Shown here piece after piece: positions 1-8,125 of a stretch of 64,000 bases of DNA (position 1 is its first letter; every line of letters starts with the position of its first letter). The DNA comes from Streptomyces sp. TLI_053 (GTDB lineage Bacteria > Actinomycetota > Actinomycetes > Streptomycetales > Streptomycetaceae), in NCBI RefSeq assembly GCF_900105395.1, contig NZ_LT629775.1, positions 1,674,001 through 1,738,000 of the forward strand, written 5' to 3'. The notes beneath the pieces were generated by a model. That model made no database searches and was not told the DNA's origin. It was given only the letters and a program-made list of their open reading frames with translations. A program made the position numbers and the translations under genes.

Positions 1-11
1 CATGGGCGACC

Positions 12-30
12 GGCGGCGCTGTGCGCCGCC
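12..30 (-). terminator. Hairpin downstream of the chaplin-like gene
   Basis: GGCGGCGC at 12-19 and GCGCCGCC at 23-30 form a perfect 8-bp stem with a 3-nt loop. It lies 69 bases after the minus-strand stop at 99 and could end that transcript. There is no T-run, which is common for actinomycete terminators. Nothing else recognisable is present in 1-98. Confidence 0.45.
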
Positions 31-98
31 CTTGAGTGAGTAGAGAAAGTTTTCGACGGCTTCAGCGACAGCTGACCGGGGCCCGAAGGCGGGTCGGC

Positions 99-806
99 TC
101 AGAAGCTGATGCAAGATTTGGCGAACGCCGGGTGCAGAACGCTGAGGACGCCGACCGAGTTGCCGCAGATGTACGGTTCGACGTTGATGGGGATCTGTAC
201 CTGGTCGCCGCTGAGAAGGCTCTTCCCGCTGAGAGCGACTGCGCCGTGTGTGGCGCCCGCGCGGTTGGCCTTGGCGGATGTGGCGTGGGGGTCGGGCAGG
301 TTCTCGGCGGTGTGGTGGTCTGCGCCGATGTTGAGGTGGCCGGTGGGCTGGTCGTAGACGATGACCTCGTCGTCGGATTCGTTGCTGACCGATTGGATGG
401 CGACGCCGGATCCGGGTGTGAAGCCGATCCACCGGGCGATGCTGGTCCCCCGGATCCCGATGTAGCCCTGGCCGTTCTGGTCGGGCTCGGTGAACATGGC
501 GAAGGGGTTCTGGTCGGCGAACTGGGTGACGGCGGCGTTGACGATGTCGGCGGGGCCCCAGGCGACGATCACGCCTGCCCTGGTCCGCACCTGCAGCCCC
601 ATGGCTGCCAGTTCGGAGGCAATGCTGGTCTCCCGGGCAACGGCGGCAGCACTGGGGGCCTCGGCGGCTGGCTCCTGGTCGGCGGCGCGGGCCGGAGAGA
701 GGGCAGCGAGGGGGAGGGCCGCGACGGCGAGAGCGGCGATGCCGAGGCGCATGCGGCGGCGCACCGTTGTCCTGGCGGTATTGCGGACCTGTACCCGGTC
801 GGTCAT
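99..806 (-). CDS. Secreted protein with C-terminal chaplin-like domain
   Basis: A 235-residue protein starting at MTDRVQ; an in-frame ATG 16 codons earlier is possible but would put extra residues before the signal peptide. The N-terminus has a basic stretch (RRRMR), a hydrophobic core and an AxA-type cleavage site (SPARA-A), so export is expected. The middle ~150 residues are not recognised. The last ~40 residues resemble a chaplin: SGDQVQIPINV, then CGNS, and a second Cys near the end (SCISF), matching the CGN...C spacing of these amyloid-forming surface proteins that coat aerial hyphae. Ordinary short chaplins are much smaller and long ones carry two domains and a sortase signal, so this single-domain 235-residue form is atypical. 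It sits next to the element's repressor and may be cargo. Confidence 0.65.
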   Translation of the reverse strand: MTDRVQVRNTARTTVRRRMRLGIAALAVAALPLAALSPARAADQEPAAEAPSAAAVARETSIASELAAMGLQVRTRAGVIVAWGPADIVNAAVTQFADQNPFAMFTEPDQNGQGYIGIRGTSIARWIGFTPGSGVAIQSVSNESDDEVIVYDQPTGHLNIGADHHTAENLPDPHATSAKANRAGATHGAVALSGKSLLSGDQVQIPINVEPYICGNSVGVLSVLHPAFAKSCISF

Positions 807-1019
807 CTTCGACTCCATCCATGGATGTGGACGCGACAGAGCTGGAAATGTCACGCCTTGTCATGTGATTGGCACTTTCCGTGCCTGGGGTCGAACGTAA
901 CCGGCCTCGTTCGAGGCGGCCATGCGGATGCCGACTGTTGTCCGCCGAACGGTTACCGGCACGGCTCGTATCCGACGATGCCTATAAGCGCGGCTCGTCA
1001 CGACCATGTCGTTCGCTGG

Positions 1020-1892
1020 TCACAACGCTCTCTTGATGGAATTTTCGGGGTCGACCGGATGGCTGGACGGGCCCGGCTGACGCGCAACGGGTCGGTGGGT
1101 GATCGTCAGCTCGGTGGCGGCGGCCGTCATGGTGAGGGTTTCGAGCATGAGGGGTCGGGCGTCGGTCTGGGTGCGGGTGACGCGCTGGGAGATGAGCAGG
1201 GGTGTGTTCTCGGGGACGTGGAGTGCGGCTCGTTCGTCGGGGTTGGGCATGCGGGCACTGATGCCTTCGTGCCATTCGACGGGGCCGTGCGCTGCGGCGA
1301 GTGCGGCGTAGGCGTCGGTGTTGAACAGTTCGGGGTGCTTGGCCAGGACGGTGCCGGTGATGCGTTCCATGGGCAGCAGTCCGCTGTAGCGGGCGCGTAG
1401 TCCGCTGGCCTCGTGGGTGTAGAGGCGCTGGACGAGGAAGGCGGCGTCGCCCTCGTCGGCGGCGAGGGTCTCGGCGGCGGTGGCTTCGAGGCGGACCCGG
1501 TAGACGGTGGGTTCCTCGGCGTCGTGCCATCCGGCGGGGCAGTGGTACTGGTCGCCGGCGCACACGACGGTGCGTTCGATGTTGATCGTCGCGCTCTGCT
1601 CGGGCTGGGGGCCCCGGACGAAGGTGCCGCGTCCCTGCTGGACGTCCAGGAGGCCGTCCGCCCGCAGTTCCGCGACGGCCTGGCGGACGGTGGGTCGTGA
1701 GACGCCGTACTGAGCGGTGAGTTTGTCCTCGGTGGGGATGCGCTCGCCGGGTCGCCATGTGCCCTTGGCGATGGCCTTGCGCATCTCGCGCGCGACCTGC
1801 TTGTAGAGGGCTTGCCCCTTCACAACAGCCACTTCGGCCCCTCCGGCTGCGGACCGTTCGTGTCCGCCCTGGTCGTTATCAAATCGTGACAT
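1020..1892 (-). CDS. GntR-family repressor, KorSA-like (GntR HTH + UTRA)
   Basis: A 290-residue regulator. A GntR winged helix lies at about residues 28-95 (GQALYKQVAREMRKAI, then GERIPTEDKLTAQYGVSRPT and QQGRGTFV), followed by a UTRA effector domain to near the C-terminus. This HutC/KorSA architecture is standard in actinomycete integrative elements, where KorSA represses the replication/transfer genes and keeps the element integrated. The gene faces the operon starting at 2059 across 166 bases that contain a perfect 9-bp-arm inverted repeat at 2004-2028. Element-specific repression is therefore the likely role; the ligand is unknown. The first ~24 residues precede the HTH, so an internal start is possible. 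Confidence 0.85.
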   Translation of the reverse strand: MSRFDNDQGGHERSAAGGAEVAVVKGQALYKQVAREMRKAIAKGTWRPGERIPTEDKLTAQYGVSRPTVRQAVAELRADGLLDVQQGRGTFVRGPQPEQSATINIERTVVCAGDQYHCPAGWHDAEEPTVYRVRLEATAAETLAADEGDAAFLVQRLYTHEASGLRARYSGLLPMERITGTVLAKHPELFNTDAYAALAAAHGPVEWHEGISARMPNPDERAALHVPENTPLLISQRVTRTQTDARPLMLETLTMTAAATELTITHRPVARQPGPSSHPVDPENSIKRAL

Positions 1893-2003
1893 GGTGCGGG
1901 TTGCCGCTGATCAGCCCGCGTGTCGGGGGCCCGGAATCAGCAGTCGTCAGGATGAATGCCCTTGTCTTCCGCGTCAAGTGGGCTCATGCTCGTCCTCCCG
2001 CCG

Positions 2004-2028
2004 AATTCATCATGATGACTGATGAATT
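2004..2028. promoter_or_regulatory. Inverted repeat, candidate operator of the KorSA-like repressor
   Basis: AATTCATCA at 2004-2012 and TGATGAATT at 2020-2028 are exact inverted repeats separated by 7 bases. The AT-rich palindrome stands out in GC-rich DNA and lies 31 bases before the first gene of the replication/transfer operon, in the spacer shared with the divergent GntR gene. Assignment to this repressor is by position only. Confidence 0.65.
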
Positions 2029-2058
2029 TGGCTCTGACTCGGGAGGGGTGGAAGGGGC

Positions 2059-2424
2059 ATGACCTTGAAGAACCTGCCGCTGGACGCCGCGAGGCTGGGT
2101 GTCGCGCTGTGCGTGTCGGTGGAAGCGAAGACGGACCCGGAGACGGGTGTGATCAAGACGGACCGGGACGGCAAGGCGGTGTGGGCGGTGGGTGTCGCGG
2201 TGCGGCCGGAGGGCCGGAAGACGGCGCTCATCGAGGTGTCGGTGACCGGTGAGCCCTCGGGGATCGAGGTGGGGCAGGTGGTGAGCCTGGTCGGGCTGGA
2301 AGCGTTCTGGTGGGAGATGAACGGCCGGGCGGGGCTGGCGTACCGGGCGGAGTCGGTGGTGGCGGCGCCGCCTGCCGCCAGGCCGGCGGTGGAGCGGCCC
2401 GCTTCGGGTGGGGCTGCGAAGTGA
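2059..2424 (+). CDS. SCO3933-type element protein
   Basis: A 121-residue soluble protein (MTLKNLPLDAARLG start) of the family named after SCO3933, found almost only in actinomycete integrative elements, directly downstream of korSA-type genes. Members are often annotated as regulatory, but a biochemical role is not established to my knowledge. The start is supported by a purine-rich GGAAGGGG just upstream. The last ~25 residues are Ala/Pro-rich. It is the first gene of the operon; its stop overlaps the GTG of the next gene. Confidence 0.75.
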   Translation: MTLKNLPLDAARLGVALCVSVEAKTDPETGVIKTDRDGKAVWAVGVAVRPEGRKTALIEVSVTGEPSGIEVGQVVSLVGLEAFWWEMNGRAGLAYRAESVVAAPPAARPAVERPASGGAAK

Positions 2425-2681
2425 GCGGGCGTCTGAGCGACGGTCGCGACTGGCGGGACCTGCGCGAGCGGCTGAGCGACTTGGGCGAGCTGGCCGGTGA
2501 GTTGGGGCCGGAGATGGCGTGGGGTCGGGCCCGGTTCCTGTTCGCGATCGTGGCGCCGATGGCGGAGGACGCGGCGCTGCTGGCGCGGGACCTGGAGAGC
2601 GAGTTGCGGGCGCTGGCGATCGAACACGGTGTGCCGCTGCCTGCGCCGGAGGGCATCGAGGGCGGTGGTTCCGGTGAGTGA
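2421..2681 (+). CDS. Small unknown element protein
   Basis: An 86-residue protein starting with GTG (VSGRLSDG), sharing GTGA with the previous stop, so translation is coupled. It is charged and predicted helical (RDWRDLRERLSDLGELAGELG, later LLARDLESELRALAIEHG). No catalytic motif or membrane segment is visible. Its fixed place between the SCO3933-type gene and the translocase module suggests an element accessory role. Function unknown. Confidence 0.6.
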   Translation: MSGRLSDGRDWRDLRERLSDLGELAGELGPEMAWGRARFLFAIVAPMAEDAALLARDLESELRALAIEHGVPLPAPEGIEGGGSGE

Positions 2682-3219
2682 GGAACGCTGGCGGGCCCTG
2701 GTGGGTCCGGGCCGGGCGAAGAGGGAGTCCCGTCCGGCGGTGCCCGGTATGGCGGACTGGTCCACGCGGGCGTGTGCCGCGCTGATCGAGGTCTCGATCG
2801 CCGGGGGGATCATGACGACCTACACGGCCGTGCTGTTATACGCGCGCCCGCCGCTGGCGCTGCTGCAACTGCTCGCGATGCTCGTGAACTTCGACATGCA
2901 GTCGCTCTACAAGGTTCTGTACTGGGTGCTGCCGCTGGCGTTCCTGGTGTGGCAGTGGGCGCTGCGGGGTCGCACGGGTCAGTCGCTGGGGCAGCGGGTG
3001 ATGCGGATCGTGACCGTGGATGAGGACACCGCCCGGCCGCTGGGTCCGGCGCGCTCGATCGTGCGGAGCCTGCTGCACGTGGTGGACATCGCGCCGGGGT
3101 TCTTCGGGTTCGTGCGCCCGCTGGTGCACCACCGACGCCAGACCTGGGCGGATCAGATCAGCCGCTCGGTCGTCGTCGACGTCGACGTCATCAACGCCAT
3201 TGCGGAGGTGCGCAAGTGA
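2674..3219 (+). CDS. RDD-like membrane protein of the transfer operon
   Basis: A 181-residue protein; start chosen at GTG 2674 (VSEERW), overlapping the previous gene by eight bases, with GTG 2665 as alternative. Two hydrophobic segments (about residues 35-62 and 78-98) are followed by a basic cytoplasmic part with GQSLGQRVMRIVTVD and later RQTWADQIS, which resembles RDD-domain proteins. It lies just before the FtsK-like translocase and its stop overlaps that gene's GTG, so it may help anchor or organise the transfer complex. This is inference from position. Confidence 0.6.
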   Translation: MSEERWRALVGPGRAKRESRPAVPGMADWSTRACAALIEVSIAGGIMTTYTAVLLYARPPLALLQLLAMLVNFDMQSLYKVLYWVLPLAFLVWQWALRGRTGQSLGQRVMRIVTVDEDTARPLGPARSIVRSLLHVVDIAPGFFGFVRPLVHHRRQTWADQISRSVVVDVDVINAIAEVRK

Positions 3220-4571
3220 ACGCGGTGGAGAACAGGGTGGTGCTGGCGGCCGGGGCGACGTCGTTGCCGCCGATCGTGTGGCTGCTGGGCGCTCTCGTGG
3301 TGGCGGCCATGGTGCTGGGGGTGCTGTCGCCGTGGTTGCGGCGGCGTTCGCCGAACCTGTGGTGGCTGCTGTGGGGGTTCCCGGTGACGGTGGTCCGCTT
3401 CCGGTGGACGTGGCGGCGGCTGGCGGATGTGCAGGGGCTGTCGGTGCCGGGGCGTCCGCCGGCGGTTCTGCTGGGCGCGGTGGTGGTGCAGGGTCGGGCG
3501 TTGAAGCCGGTCAAGCCCCGGGCGGGGGTGCCGCGTTGGCGGCGGGGCGGACTGTCGGTCAAGGTCCGCCTGCATTCCGGGCAGACGCCGGAGGAGTACG
3601 CGGCGGCCTGCGGAGCCATGGCTCACGCGTGGCGGGTGTTCGCGGTGCGGGCGGTGTCCGACACCCGGGGAACGGTGTGGCTGGTGGCGAACGCCTGGGA
3701 TCCGCTGAGTCGTCCGGCGGAGCCGTTCCGGGGGTCGGTGGGGCTGCTGTCGGCGGTGGTCGGGGTCTGGGAGGACGGTGGGCGCTGGCTGGTGAACCTG
3801 CGCCGGGTCCCGCACTGGTTGGTCGTCGGCGCGACGCAGTCCGGCAAGTCGACGCTGCTGGCCTCGCTGGTGGCCCAGTGGTCCCGGCAGCCGGTGGCCC
3901 TGGTCGGCATCGACCTCAAGGGCGGCATGGAACTGGGCCTGTTCGCGCCGCGTCTGACGGCGCTCGCGACCAGTCGCCGCGATGCGGTGGATCTGCTGGA
4001 CGTGCTGGTGGAAGTGACCATGGGGCGGATGGCGCTGTGCCGTGCGACGGGCGTCCGTTCGGTGTGGGAACTCCCCGACAAGCAGCAGCCGGTTCCGATC
4101 GTCGTGCTGGTGGACGAGGTCGCGGAGCTGTACCTGACGGCGACGAGCGCGGACAAGGCCGAGGTGTCGCAGGTGTCGACGGCGCTGCTGCGACTGGGTC
4201 AGTTGGGGGCGGCGCTGGGTGTGCACCTGATCGTCGCCGGCCAGCGGTTCGGCTCGGACCTGGGTCCGGGGGCGACGTCGCTGCGGGCCCAGCTGGCGGG
4301 GCGGGCCTGCTTCCGGGTGGCGGACAAGGGCACGGCGGAGATGACCTTGGGTGATCTCGATGCGGGCGCGGTGGACGCGGTGCAGTCGATCCCGGTCTCG
4401 ATGCCGGGGGTGGCGGTGGCCCTGGGGGCGCCGGACGGTGGGTGGATGCGGGCCCGCTCGTTCCTGGTGACGCCGGAGGAGGCGGAGGAGGTGGCCGTGC
4501 GGTTCGCCCATCTGCGGCCGTCGGTGGGCCAGTTGTATGCCGGATCGGCCGGGGCGGGGGGTCTGTCGTGA
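3216..4571 (+). CDS. FtsK/SpoIIIE-type conjugative translocase (TraB/TraSA-like)
   Basis: A 451-residue DNA pump. Two N-terminal membrane segments (about residues 18-40 and 45-65) precede a cytosolic motor domain with Walker A GATQSGKST near residue 208 and Walker B VVLVDEVAEL near residue 295. In actinomycete integrative elements this single hexameric ATPase moves double-stranded DNA to the recipient mycelium, recognising clt repeats. The GTG start overlaps the stop of the RDD-like gene, and the stop overlaps the start of the next small membrane protein. The length fits the family. No separate relaxase is seen, as expected for this transfer type. Confidence 0.88.
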   Translation: MNAVENRVVLAAGATSLPPIVWLLGALVVAAMVLGVLSPWLRRRSPNLWWLLWGFPVTVVRFRWTWRRLADVQGLSVPGRPPAVLLGAVVVQGRALKPVKPRAGVPRWRRGGLSVKVRLHSGQTPEEYAAACGAMAHAWRVFAVRAVSDTRGTVWLVANAWDPLSRPAEPFRGSVGLLSAVVGVWEDGGRWLVNLRRVPHWLVVGATQSGKSTLLASLVAQWSRQPVALVGIDLKGGMELGLFAPRLTALATSRRDAVDLLDVLVEVTMGRMALCRATGVRSVWELPDKQQPVPIVVLVDEVAELYLTATSADKAEVSQVSTALLRLGQLGAALGVHLIVAGQRFGSDLGPGATSLRAQLAGRACFRVADKGTAEMTLGDLDAGAVDAVQSIPVSMPGVAVALGAPDGGWMRARSFLVTPEEAEEVAVRFAHLRPSVGQLYAGSAGAGGLS

Positions 4572-4798
4572 ACGTGGCCCTGCCGCTGACGGCGTTCCTG
4601 GCGGTGGTCGTCGCGCTGCTGGTCCGCTCGCGCGAGCTGAAGATCTGGCATGTGCTCCTGGTGGGGGTGTTCGGGTTCTTCCTGGCTCAGACGCACTTGG
4701 CCGACCCGATCGGGGACGCGGTGCGCTGGCTGGTCACGGGCCTGACGCACTCCGGGGACCCGTCGGTGCCCTCGACGCCCACCGCTCCGCATTCGTGA
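4568..4798 (+). CDS. Small membrane protein of the transfer operon
   Basis: A 76-residue protein starting at GTG 4568 (VNVALPLTAF), overlapping the translocase stop by four bases. It has two predicted membrane helices (ALPLTAFLAVVVALLV and IWHVLLVGVFGFFLA) and a short hydrophilic tail ending TPTAPHS. Such small membrane proteins are common between translocase and rep genes in these elements; the function is unknown. Confidence 0.65.
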   Translation: MNVALPLTAFLAVVVALLVRSRELKIWHVLLVGVFGFFLAQTHLADPIGDAVRWLVTGLTHSGDPSVPSTPTAPHS

Positions 4799-4875
4799 TC
4801 GTCCCGCCGCCTTCGGTCCTGCCGGTCGTCCCGGTGTGGCCGGGGGCGGCCCGTTCTGCTCGGGGGTGGTTCTCG

Positions 4876-6351
4876 ATGAACGGTCCTTTCGACGGTCCTG
4901 CGGCCCGGCGTGCGTACCTGGTCCAGGAGGAGAGGGTTCGACACCTGGGTGAGGTGGACCGTGATCTGGTCCGGCTGGGGCAGATGCCGGGTTTGGCGCG
5001 GTGGTTGGAGCAGATCGCGGCGACCGGGGGGTGTGCGCGTCCGGTGTACCTGCGGGGGATGTCGGCGACGTTCGACGCCGCTTCGGGTGAGCTGGTTCGC
5101 CGGTACGACACGGCCGGTGAGCCCGGGGAGCGGCTGGCGCTGCGGTGCCGCAACCGGCGCGCTTCTCGCTGCGGGCCGTGCTCGTGGCTGCATCAGGGCG
5201 ACAGCTGGCACCTGGTGCACGCCGGGCTCGCCGGCGGGAAGGGTGTCCCGCAGGACGTGCAGCTGCACCCGTCGGTGTTCCTGACGCTGACGGCGCCCTC
5301 GTTCGGCCGGGTCCACCGGGCGGGCGGCTGCCACCGTGAACGCCCCGGTGTCTGCGCGCACGGGCGGGCGCTCGGGTGCGGCCGGATCCACCCGGAGAAC
5401 GGTGGCCTCGTCGGGGCTCCGGTGTGTACGGAGTGCTACGACTACCCGGGTCACGTGCTGTGGAACGCGCACGCCGGAAGGCTGTGGAAAGCCTTCGGGG
5501 ACACGGTCTATCACCGGCTCGCACAGTTGGCGGCTGTGGGGCGTTCGGCGGTTCGGCGGGTGGTGCGGGTGTCGGCGGTGAAGGTGGCGGAGTACCAGCG
5601 CCGTGGGGTGGTGCACTTCCATGCGATCGTGCGTCTGGACGGTCCGGACGGTGCTGCGGACCTGCCGCCTTCCTGGGCGGGCGCCGATGTCCTGGTGGAC
5701 GCGGTCCGCACGGCGGCCGGATCCGTGTCGGTGGTTGCCCCGGCCTCGCCGGCCTACGGGGAGCGGCGTCTTCGGTTCGGTGTTCAGGTCGACGTGCATG
5801 AGCTGCGCGGCGGTCCCGACGACCCGGGGACCGGTGAGCGGGTGGCGGCGTACGTGGCGAAGTACACGACAAAGGGTGCGGAGGCTGCGGGGGCGGTCGA
5901 CCGGCGGGTGACGAGCGCTGCCGAGATCCGGTCGCTGCGGGTGTCTGCGCATATGCGGGCGCTGGTGGGGACCTGTTGGCGTCTGGGTGGTCTGGCGGAG
6001 TTGGCGCACCTGCGGCTGCGGGCATGGGCGCACATGCTGGGCTTTGGGGGGCACTGCCTGACCAAGACGCGGGTGTACTCGACGACGTACCGCAGCCTGC
6101 GGGCGGAGCGGGAGGACTGGGTCCGGGGCGCGCCCGCCGCCGAGGGTGAGGTCACGGTGGGCGAGTGGCGGTTCGCCGGTGTGGGGCATCGGCCCGGTGA
6201 GGCCGTGATCGCTGAGCAGATGGCCGCCGACCGGGAGCGGACCCGGGAGATCGCCCGGGACTACGCGACCCCAGGGTGGGTGGGCGGGGCGCGGCGGGAA
6301 CCCCAGGGTGCTGACCGAAGGCCGTCGGTGGGGGTGTGCCCCGATGACTGA
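4876..6351 (+). CDS. repSA: Rolling-circle replication initiator, RepSA-like
   Basis: A protein of 491 residues if it starts at ATG 4876 (MNGPFDGPAARR, with GGGGGTGG upstream); a GTG at 4795 overlapping the previous stop would add 27 residues and fits the coupling pattern of the operon. Rolling-circle Rep motifs are visible: an HxH-type metal motif (VVHFHAIVRLDG) in mid-protein and a YxxKY motif (AAYVAKYTTKG) with the likely DNA-linking tyrosine. Conserved Cys/His pairs (CRNRRASRCGPC; later CTECYDYPGH) suggest a zinc-binding N-terminal part. It would nick the element origin after excision. The double-strand origin was not located. Confidence 0.85.
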   Translation: MNGPFDGPAARRAYLVQEERVRHLGEVDRDLVRLGQMPGLARWLEQIAATGGCARPVYLRGMSATFDAASGELVRRYDTAGEPGERLALRCRNRRASRCGPCSWLHQGDSWHLVHAGLAGGKGVPQDVQLHPSVFLTLTAPSFGRVHRAGGCHRERPGVCAHGRALGCGRIHPENGGLVGAPVCTECYDYPGHVLWNAHAGRLWKAFGDTVYHRLAQLAAVGRSAVRRVVRVSAVKVAEYQRRGVVHFHAIVRLDGPDGAADLPPSWAGADVLVDAVRTAAGSVSVVAPASPAYGERRLRFGVQVDVHELRGGPDDPGTGERVAAYVAKYTTKGAEAAGAVDRRVTSAAEIRSLRVSAHMRALVGTCWRLGGLAELAHLRLRAWAHMLGFGGHCLTKTRVYSTTYRSLRAEREDWVRGAPAAEGEVTVGEWRFAGVGHRPGEAVIAEQMAADRERTREIARDYATPGWVGGARREPQGADRRPSVGVCPDD

Positions 6352-6523
6352 GGCAACGGGGGGTGATCCGACTGTTGCCAAGGCTGATCCGCATTCCGAA
6401 CGTCATGACCGTGATTGGCACTTGGAACGCGTCTGTTCACGCTTCCCGCGCCGAATCACTTCGGCGAGCATGACGCGGCTGGCGGAGCTGCTCACCCCTG
6501 GAGAGGAACGACAGGACGACTGA
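6344..6523 (+). CDS. Small basic protein in the excisionase position, function unknown
   Basis: A 59-residue protein starting ATG 6344 inside the 3' end of rep (overlap of eight bases). It is charged (RHDRDWHLERVCSRFPRR) without a recognisable MerR-like excisionase helix-turn-helix. Its place between rep and integrase is where xis lies in pSAM2-type elements, so it could be the recombination directionality factor for the serine integrase; such factors have no common sequence. Only position supports this. Confidence 0.5.
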   Translation: MTEATGGDPTVAKADPHSERHDRDWHLERVCSRFPRRITSASMTRLAELLTPGEERQDD

Positions 6524-6525
6524 CA

Positions 6526-6563
6526 GCCGGTTGGAACCCCCCTCCCGAGGGGTCCCAACCGGC
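6526..6563. terminator. Bidirectional terminator between element operon and integrase
   Basis: GCCGGTTGGAACCCC (6526-6540) pairs with GGGGTCCCAACCGGC (6549-6563), one mismatch in 15, with an 8-nt loop. It lies between the convergent 59-aa gene and the integrase gene. Confidence 0.75.
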
Positions 6564-6573
6564 ACGCCTGTGT

Positions 6574-8094
6574 TCAGAGATTGGGATTGGGCTCGATCTC
6601 CACCCGGCCATAGTCGAATGCGCGTCCGCGCAGGCTTGAGGCATCGATGATCACTGCCGAGAACAGGAAGCGCATTACCGCATTCATGCGCTGACAGTCC
6701 TTGGCAGCCTCAAGAGCCTTCCAACTGGCTGCGGCCCCGGGGCCAACCAAACCTTGGAGTACTTCGACTGTCGGCCGGCTTACGAGCTTCCGTTGCACTG
6801 CTGCGATTCGGTCCTCGACGGTCTTGCGCATGGACCGGTATTCACGTGTGGACAGTTCTCGGTCATCCCACATCTCCTTGAGGTCGGCCAGCTCCTGGCG
6901 GTCGGACTGGACGGCGGCTTCGTCGGTCGCTGACAGTCCGGCCGGCGCGGTGCTGCCCGTTACGTCGATGCGTTCCAGGATCCTGATTGCGGCGTCTCGA
7001 ACAAAGCGTTCGAGAGTGGGTGCGGATACGGTCCGGCTGCACGACGCCGAGTCTGTGCGTTGGGCGCGTCCGCACATGTACCTGCCGTCAGAGCCCGCCA
7101 TTCGGACAGCGCACCGCTTACAGACGACCACGCCACGCAGGATGTAGAACCGATCCTCGTCATCCTTGCTCACCTCGCCACCCTCGCTCGGCGGCGTGGC
7201 CGGGGCTCGGTACATCCGTCGCTCCCGCACCTCCTCCCAGAATCCTCGCGCGACGATGGCAGGCCACTCCCCGTCGCCGATCTCCTCGCCCCGGAACACT
7301 CGGATACCCGCTACGTGCCGACTGTCCAACAGGGCACGGATACTGGGTGGGTTCCACTCCTTGCCAAGTGCCGTCGGCTCACCGCGCCGATTCAGGTCGT
7401 TGGCCAGCTTCTGTGGCGTATCGCCATCCAGGTACCGGGAGAACACCTCTCGGACGATCACGGCTTCCTTGTCAACGATCTCCATGCCGTTCGAGGTGTA
7501 GCCGTACCGGCGCTTTCCACCGTGCGGAAGACCATCCCTGGCACGGTCAACCGTCGCGTCCAGCAGACGACGTGAGGTGTCGTCACTCGACCGGCACGAA
7601 TGGGCTACCTCGATGCGCAGAAAGAAGCGATCGTCAGGGTCGGCAAGGTTTCGGCGGTTCGCCTGGCCGTGCAGCGTGATGTCGTGCTCATCGGAGATGT
7701 GCAAGAGCTCTTCTAGGTCATGCGGCTGCCTCATAAGGCGGTCAGGGTGGTACGTGATGATGTGCCGAACGCGCCCTGTCCGGACGGCGGCGAGCAGACC
7801 GTCCCAACCGGGCCGCTTGCGGTTGCGCTTCCACGCGGACCGGTTGTTGTCCACGAACACGAGGTCGCTGGGCACCAGTACGCCCAGCCTCTCTGCGACG
7901 TCCCGGCAGATGCGCTCCTGCCGGTCGACACCGGTTTGATCGTCGTCGCTTGCATGTGAGATCCGGCAGTACAGTGCCGCCGACTCTCCTGTCCAGTCAC
8001 TACGGGAATGCGCTCGCTGACGCGGCACAACGAGCTTGGCGAGCCGGCGTTCCCGCGCTGGCTGACGGTCTATCGGGTGCTCTCCACCACTCAT
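6574..8094 (-). CDS. Large serine integrase (serine recombinase)
   Basis: A 506-residue recombinase. The resolvase-type catalytic domain contains YCRIS near residues 42-46 (Ser46 the predicted nucleophile) and the arginine-rich YHPDRLMRQPHDLE. A recombinase domain follows (KLANDLNRRGEPTALGKEWNPPSIRALL), then a zinc ribbon (CKRC, CGRA, SCSR) and a coiled-coil region. It would join attP and attB in one direction, with a separate factor for excision. The ATG lies only nine bases past the stop of the truncated permease and has no visible Shine-Dalgarno, so the gene start abuts the attachment junction. An internal GTG (VPRQRAHS, near 8028) is an alternative start. Confidence 0.92.
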   Translation of the reverse strand: MSGGEHPIDRQPARERRLAKLVVPRQRAHSRSDWTGESAALYCRISHASDDDQTGVDRQERICRDVAERLGVLVPSDLVFVDNNRSAWKRNRKRPGWDGLLAAVRTGRVRHIITYHPDRLMRQPHDLEELLHISDEHDITLHGQANRRNLADPDDRFFLRIEVAHSCRSSDDTSRRLLDATVDRARDGLPHGGKRRYGYTSNGMEIVDKEAVIVREVFSRYLDGDTPQKLANDLNRRGEPTALGKEWNPPSIRALLDSRHVAGIRVFRGEEIGDGEWPAIVARGFWEEVRERRMYRAPATPPSEGGEVSKDDEDRFYILRGVVVCKRCAVRMAGSDGRYMCGRAQRTDSASCSRTVSAPTLERFVRDAAIRILERIDVTGSTAPAGLSATDEAAVQSDRQELADLKEMWDDRELSTREYRSMRKTVEDRIAAVQRKLVSRPTVEVLQGLVGPGAAASWKALEAAKDCQRMNAVMRFLFSAVIIDASSLRGRAFDYGRVEIEPNPNL

Positions 8095-8103
8095 ATAAAT
8101 AGG

Positions 8104-8125
8104 TTACGGGCGAGGGATGGCCTGA
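8104..8125. other. Predicted attachment-site junction (element/chromosome)
   Basis: The permease reading frame keeps the family pattern up to LTRDRLMGIGQAI and then reads PRP-stop; homologues continue into a last membrane region. The change falls at about 8,113-8,118, immediately upstream of the serine integrase start, where attP lies in serine-integrase phages and elements. The exact crossover dinucleotide cannot be fixed without the other end or an empty site. Confidence 0.6.

Larger units (their letters stand above)
1..8120. mobile_element. Integrative and conjugative element (AICE, pSAM2 style), left end outside window
   Basis: The block has the classical module order of actinomycete integrative and conjugative elements: a KorSA-like GntR repressor facing a tightly coupled operon with an SCO3933-type protein, an FtsK/TraB translocase and a RepSA-type replication initiator, then a site-specific recombinase at the edge. 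Such elements excise, replicate by rolling circle and move double-stranded DNA between mycelia using one FtsK-like pump. Here the recombinase is a large serine integrase, not the tyrosine type of pSAM2. The right boundary is placed near 8,104-8,125 because a drug-efflux permease gene loses homology there. The left boundary is not visible and probably lies before position 1. Confidence 0.8.

Noticed and set aside
36..1400. Long plus-strand open frame opposite the chaplin-like and GntR genes
   Set aside because: It is a mirror frame of two genes with clear domains on the minus strand; its protein is low-complexity Gly/Asp/Val with no motif.
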